Source: Acanthaster planci (taxonomy: Eukaryota > Echinodermata > Asteroidea > Valvatida > Acanthasteridae). Taken from it: DNA of 22,396 bases. Below are positions 19,888-22,396 of the stretch, piece by piece. The notes under the pieces are model-generated. The model was not told the DNA's origin. It made no database searches and saw only the letters and a list, made by a program, of their open reading frames with translations. Both the position numbers and the translations under genes were made by a program. The first letter of the stretch is position 1, and each line of letters begins with the position of its first letter. The DNA lies in assembly GCF_001949145.1 (NCBI RefSeq), contig NW_019091435.1, positions 939,482 through 961,877 of the forward strand, given 5' to 3'.

Positions 19888-20250
19888 ATGTGGAACGAAA
19901 TTGCCGACCTTTCTCTTGTGCACTTGCCTCGGTGCTACCTCCCACGGCACTTTGATCCTATGAATGTGTCATACCAACTACATGTCTTTACCGACGCTTT
20001 GGAGAAGACCTATGGGGCCGTTGCGTGTTTCCGGGCCACTGCTCGGCCCGGCGACGTAGGTGTCAGGTTTGTTATGGCACGATCTCGTTTGGCACCCAAA
20101 CGTGTGCAAACCATTCCTCGGCTGGAACTTCAAGCTGCTTTCTGTGGCGCAGAGTTGGCAGAACTCCTCGAGGACGAGTTGAACTTATCCATCACTTGTA
20201 AGAGCCACAGCACACCAGTTTTCAGCTTGATTACCTCTGAAAAGAGGTAA
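19888..20250 (+). pseudogene. BEL/Pao RNase H-like remnant of pol
   Basis: A 120-codon frame begins in the linker after reverse transcriptase (LSLVHLPRCYLP), then reads YQLHVFTDALEKTYGAVACF, VMARSRLAPKR and TIPRLELQAAFCGAELAELL. That order is typical of Pao-family pol: the RNase H D, E and following segments. It ends at TSEKR with a stop where a perfect hairpin lies. Reverse transcriptase and protease, expected just upstream, are missing: only about 100 bp separate this from the gag zinc knuckle, which implies a deletion of a couple of kilobases. Confidence 0.88.
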
Positions 20251-20254
20251 TCAA
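20227..20254. repeat. Perfect 12-bp hairpin with GAAA loop
   Basis: TTGATTACCTCT, loop GAAA, then AGAGGTAATCAA: perfect inverted arms at 20227-20238 and 20243-20254. The left arm encodes the expected pol residues (LITS); the right arm introduces the stop. The position coincides with a deletion of pol sequence. Confidence 0.9.
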
Positions 20255-20305
20255 ATCTTGCCGCTACAACCATTTTGAGCGAGCGAGCTGACTACGGAGA
20301 GTCGG

Positions 20306-20443
20306 TGGTTTGCTCTGCCTTTCCTCTCTGGTCCTGAAGAGGATTGGCCTAGATTTCCAGCGCCCACGCAACCTGATAGTGACGTGGAGCACAAGGACAG
20401 TCGATTCGCTACTGTTACTATCTATGACGGGTGTGACGGTTAA
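20306..20443 (+). pseudogene. BEL/Pao pol linker between RNase H and integrase
   Basis: A short frame reads WFALPFLSGPEEDWPRFP followed by an acidic stretch and TVTIYDG, ending in TAA. Pao-type pol proteins carry a W-x-x-x-P-x-F-L ... E-x-x-W-P segment in this position. A few residues (LDKLV, near 20458) may continue in another frame. The sequence from about 20475 to 20655 is AT-rich and matches nothing; the integrase zinc-binding and catalytic core should be here and are absent. Confidence 0.6.
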
Positions 20444-20683
20444 CAAATATATCCACTTGACAAGCTTGTTATGATCAGGCGAACATTAACAGCACAAAGA
20501 GCACGGTTTAATCTGTCCAAAACAAATATGCAAAAATTGACTTTAAACAGTTGGAAATTATAAGTATAAATCAACAACAATTTTGTTCATAATTGAAGTT
20601 AAGCAATCATAACTAATCACACAGTATCTGGCAATTAACAGGATCGATGACATTAACCTGGATACAGGTTGTCTACCCAGATC

Positions 20684-21113
20684 GTAACATCCTCAGTCGC
20701 CGCCGTTGGCGCCAGTGCCAGACTTTGATGCAGAGATTTTGGAAAGAAGTTGGTCCAGTCTTACCTGTGAGTCATGCAGGCCCGCCAGAAGTGGTGCAGT
20801 GAGACTGACAACTTGTTTGTTGGTGACGTTGTCCTGATGGTTGTTTCTCAGCAACGACGTGCCTCTTGGCCTCTGGCATCTGGTTTATACTGAGGTGCTA
20901 CCAGGTGACGACAAACGGGTTCGCACTGTAAGAGTGCAGATTGTACTTACACCAGACCAGTGGCATTGGGCTGCCCGCAGAGACGGACGGCAACCCTGAA
21001 GCCGCCACTTTGCCTGAGCCTCGTGTACCTTAAGCATCTGGTGCTTGTTCCCATGAAGTTAGTGTACCCCCTGTACCTATCCATGGGGTGGCCATTTAGG
21101 TAGCCTGTTTTGT
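20684..21113 (+). pseudogene. BEL/Pao integrase C-terminal (DUF5641-like) remnant
   Basis: Split across frames, the + strand reads RRRWRQCQTLMQRFWKE (20698-20748), then a W-C/NLFVGDVVLM segment (about 20795-20840), WPLASG, a PGDDKRVRTVRVQ segment (about 20901-20940) and TYTRPV in yet another frame. This order is the signature of the C-terminal domain of BEL/Pao integrases. At least three frameshifts or stops interrupt it. It is the last coding part before the polypurine tract. Confidence 0.82.
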
Positions 21114-21190
21114 GTCTTGTTACTTGTTTACTCCTACTATCTGTGCGTCCCTCGCTAAAGCCAGCGTTATGTAAACTGTTGCACACAGTT

Positions 21191-21202
21191 TAGGGGTGGC
21201 TA
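21191..21202 (+). other. Polypurine tract of the BEL/Pao element
   Basis: TAGGGGTGGCTA directly precedes the 3' LTR start TGTTGCGATT. A purine-rich run here is where plus-strand synthesis starts in LTR retroelements. Confidence 0.75.
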
Positions 21203-21833
21203 TGTTGCGATTAATATAGCAGTAAAGGGCCCCACCAAGCGAGCCTTCTGCGAACTGATTAAGCAACCGCGGGAAACGAAGAGCTTGCGGCAGGCTACGG
21301 ATGGTGACAACAATTTCCTGTTTTAAAAACTGTATCCAAACTCGTGATTATTCCCATTGTTAATCACCAGTTATTGTTTAGACCATTATGAATACATTAG
21401 TGTTATAACTGAGCTGAGCGAAAAGTCACACTACATGAGGTGTTCAAAATAAATGCCCTTCCGATCAAACACGTCCCGTATCGCATGTAGGACTGTACAC
21501 TTTTGCACACAGATGACGTTAGTGGAGTATTCCTGTTCCTTTAATACTGAATAATTTTGATACCCGGATAGTTTTGCCTTTTTTAACGATCATCAATGCT
21601 CTTATATTTTCCAGAACTAAAATCTCCAATGGTCAGAAATCTTCCATTGATCACCGATCACTACATCCTGACTTATCACTAGTCTCTCCACCAGCCTTAT
21701 TTTATTAAGTTCCCACCAATTTGCATGAACATCGTCATTTGAAAAAATTCATGCCAATTAACCTACCTGTGGTGCCCGTGCTCACTGAACACACACATTG
21801 AAGGACTCCCTTCGGCCTCATTTCCCCTTTTCA
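21203..21833 (+). repeat. BEL/Pao 3' LTR
   Basis: It starts TGTTGCGATTAATATAGCAG and ends CCCCTTTTCA, colinear with the 5' LTR. It lacks several short insertions that the 5' copy has. Its end defines the true LTR boundary, because the 5' boundary is blurred by the 133-bp duplication. Confidence 0.93.
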
Positions 21834-22083
21834 GTGATTTACGGTCCAGCCAGTAGTGTTGCATGTGTTCTTGGACAATTCACTTGGTCACAACACAGAG
21901 CACCACCAAGAGTTTACGGTCGACATACTGCCACGATGAAGCACCCTTCCTACGTGATTTAGGAATATTTGATTGAGGCGTTCCTTGCACCACACAAAAC
22001 CATTTTTTGAGTACCAAACATCTTCAACCAAGATAAAGAGACTATCTAAAAAAAATCAAGATTTCTACGCACAGCGCAGTTAG

Positions 22084-22126
22084 CCAATGAGACTTTGTTG
22101 ACTATTTATCCCATAATGCACCGTGC
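22084..22126. promoter_or_regulatory. CCAAT box plus ZNF143/Staf-like site
   Basis: CCAAT at 22084-22088 is followed 21 bases later by CCCATAATGCACCGTGC (22110-22126). The latter closely fits the CCCANNATGCAYYRCG-type site bound by ZNF143/Staf in animal promoters (consensus from memory). The two motifs together suggest a TATA-less promoter. No gene start is visible before the window ends; other parts of 21834-22396 show nothing recognisable. Confidence 0.35.
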
Positions 22127-22396
22127 AAAAAAGCCTTTCAAATCGCCCATTTTTCCCCTCCCATTCAGGAGTGAAATGGTAGTCCCTCGGGGCAGATACG
22201 TCGTTATAGTGCTTATGTCACTCCTTTTGTATCGATTCTACAGTTATGGTAGATAATAAATTCGTAACTAACCTGCAGTGTAGATTTGTTACGAAGAAGA
22301 AGAAGTTACCCCATGCCCCCTTCGTTTCAGTCAAAGTAATTGTAAACGCAGGGTTGGGAAGAGATTAATACTGCTTCAGTGCGGTGACACTGATTC

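Larger units (their letters stand above)
16877..21833 (+). mobile_element. Degenerate BEL/Pao LTR retrotransposon
   Basis: This is a complete-outline but dead BEL/Pao element of nearly 5 kb: 5' LTR (16877-17544), primer-binding site, gag, fragments of pol, polypurine tract and 3' LTR (21203-21833). Family assignment rests on the order of features and on three protein landmarks described separately (DUF1759-like gag, Pao-type RNase H, integrase C-terminal DUF5641-like region). Protease, reverse transcriptase and the integrase core are missing, so it cannot move on its own. The LTRs differ at roughly one in ten aligned positions by eye, plus indels, so the insertion is old. Flanking 5-mers are GTAAG and GTGAT, not a clean target-site duplication. 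Confidence 0.92.

Noticed and set aside
16872-21838. Target-site duplication of the BEL/Pao element
   Set aside because: Flanking bases GTAAG and GTGAT agree at only two to three positions, so I do not claim a duplication.

Overview
This window is eukaryotic DNA, most likely from an invertebrate animal. It is AT-rich and intron-rich, packed with decayed transposable elements, and contains no long intact gene or prokaryotic-style operon. A BEL/Pao retrotransposon, known only from animals, and a cGMP-dependent protein kinase support this. The mobile-element mix (BEL/Pao, Ty3/Gypsy, CR1/L2-like LINE, hAT-like ends) and a strong excess of the palindrome TACATGTA would suit a marine invertebrate such as an amphioxus, hemichordate, echinoderm or mollusc. 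The sequence alone does not fix the species.

The one confidently identified host gene is a cGMP-dependent protein kinase (PKG/PRKG family) on the + strand. Its penultimate coding exon is at 501-567 and its final coding exon at 11492-11587. They are joined by a phase-0 intron of about 10.9 kb (568-11491). The exons are too short for a simple ORF scan but encode the C-terminal AGC-kinase tail. A likely 3' UTR runs to about 12680, with AATAAA at 12654.

From left to right, the window opens with a 31-bp minisatellite and NcoI-like CCCATGGG repeats (1-218), in the intron before exon 501-567. The large intron then holds: hAT-like terminal sequences (about 1041-1133 and 1655-3742); an old tandem duplication of a roughly 0.9-kb unit (about 4372-5240 and 5369-6275); an internally deleted Ty3/Gypsy element on the minus strand (about 6800-8385; gag plus the end of integrase); and a CR1/L2-like LINE reverse transcriptase on the + strand (about 8398-9930), with a 428-bp inverted-repeat element inserted just before its catalytic FADD box and a 64-bp tandem duplication. 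A possible LINE 3' tail follows (10243-10518).

Downstream of the kinase, 12.7-16.9 kb is mostly unassigned. It includes a possible two-exon minus-strand gene fragment of unknown identity (about 14409-14937) with a good splice-site pair. From 16877 to 21833 lies a degenerate, internally deleted BEL/Pao LTR retrotransposon: two LTRs, primer-binding site, gag, RNase H remnant, integrase C-terminal remnant and polypurine tract. A perfect 133-bp tandem duplication spans its 5' LTR/primer-site boundary. The last 560 bases hold a CCAAT box and a ZNF143-like site that may mark a promoter.

I see no evidence for a new multi-gene biological system. The more interesting points are the mobile-element-filled PKG intron, the nested insertions, the duplicated primer-binding site, a perfect GAAA-capped hairpin at a deletion junction, and the unknown minus-strand exon pair.
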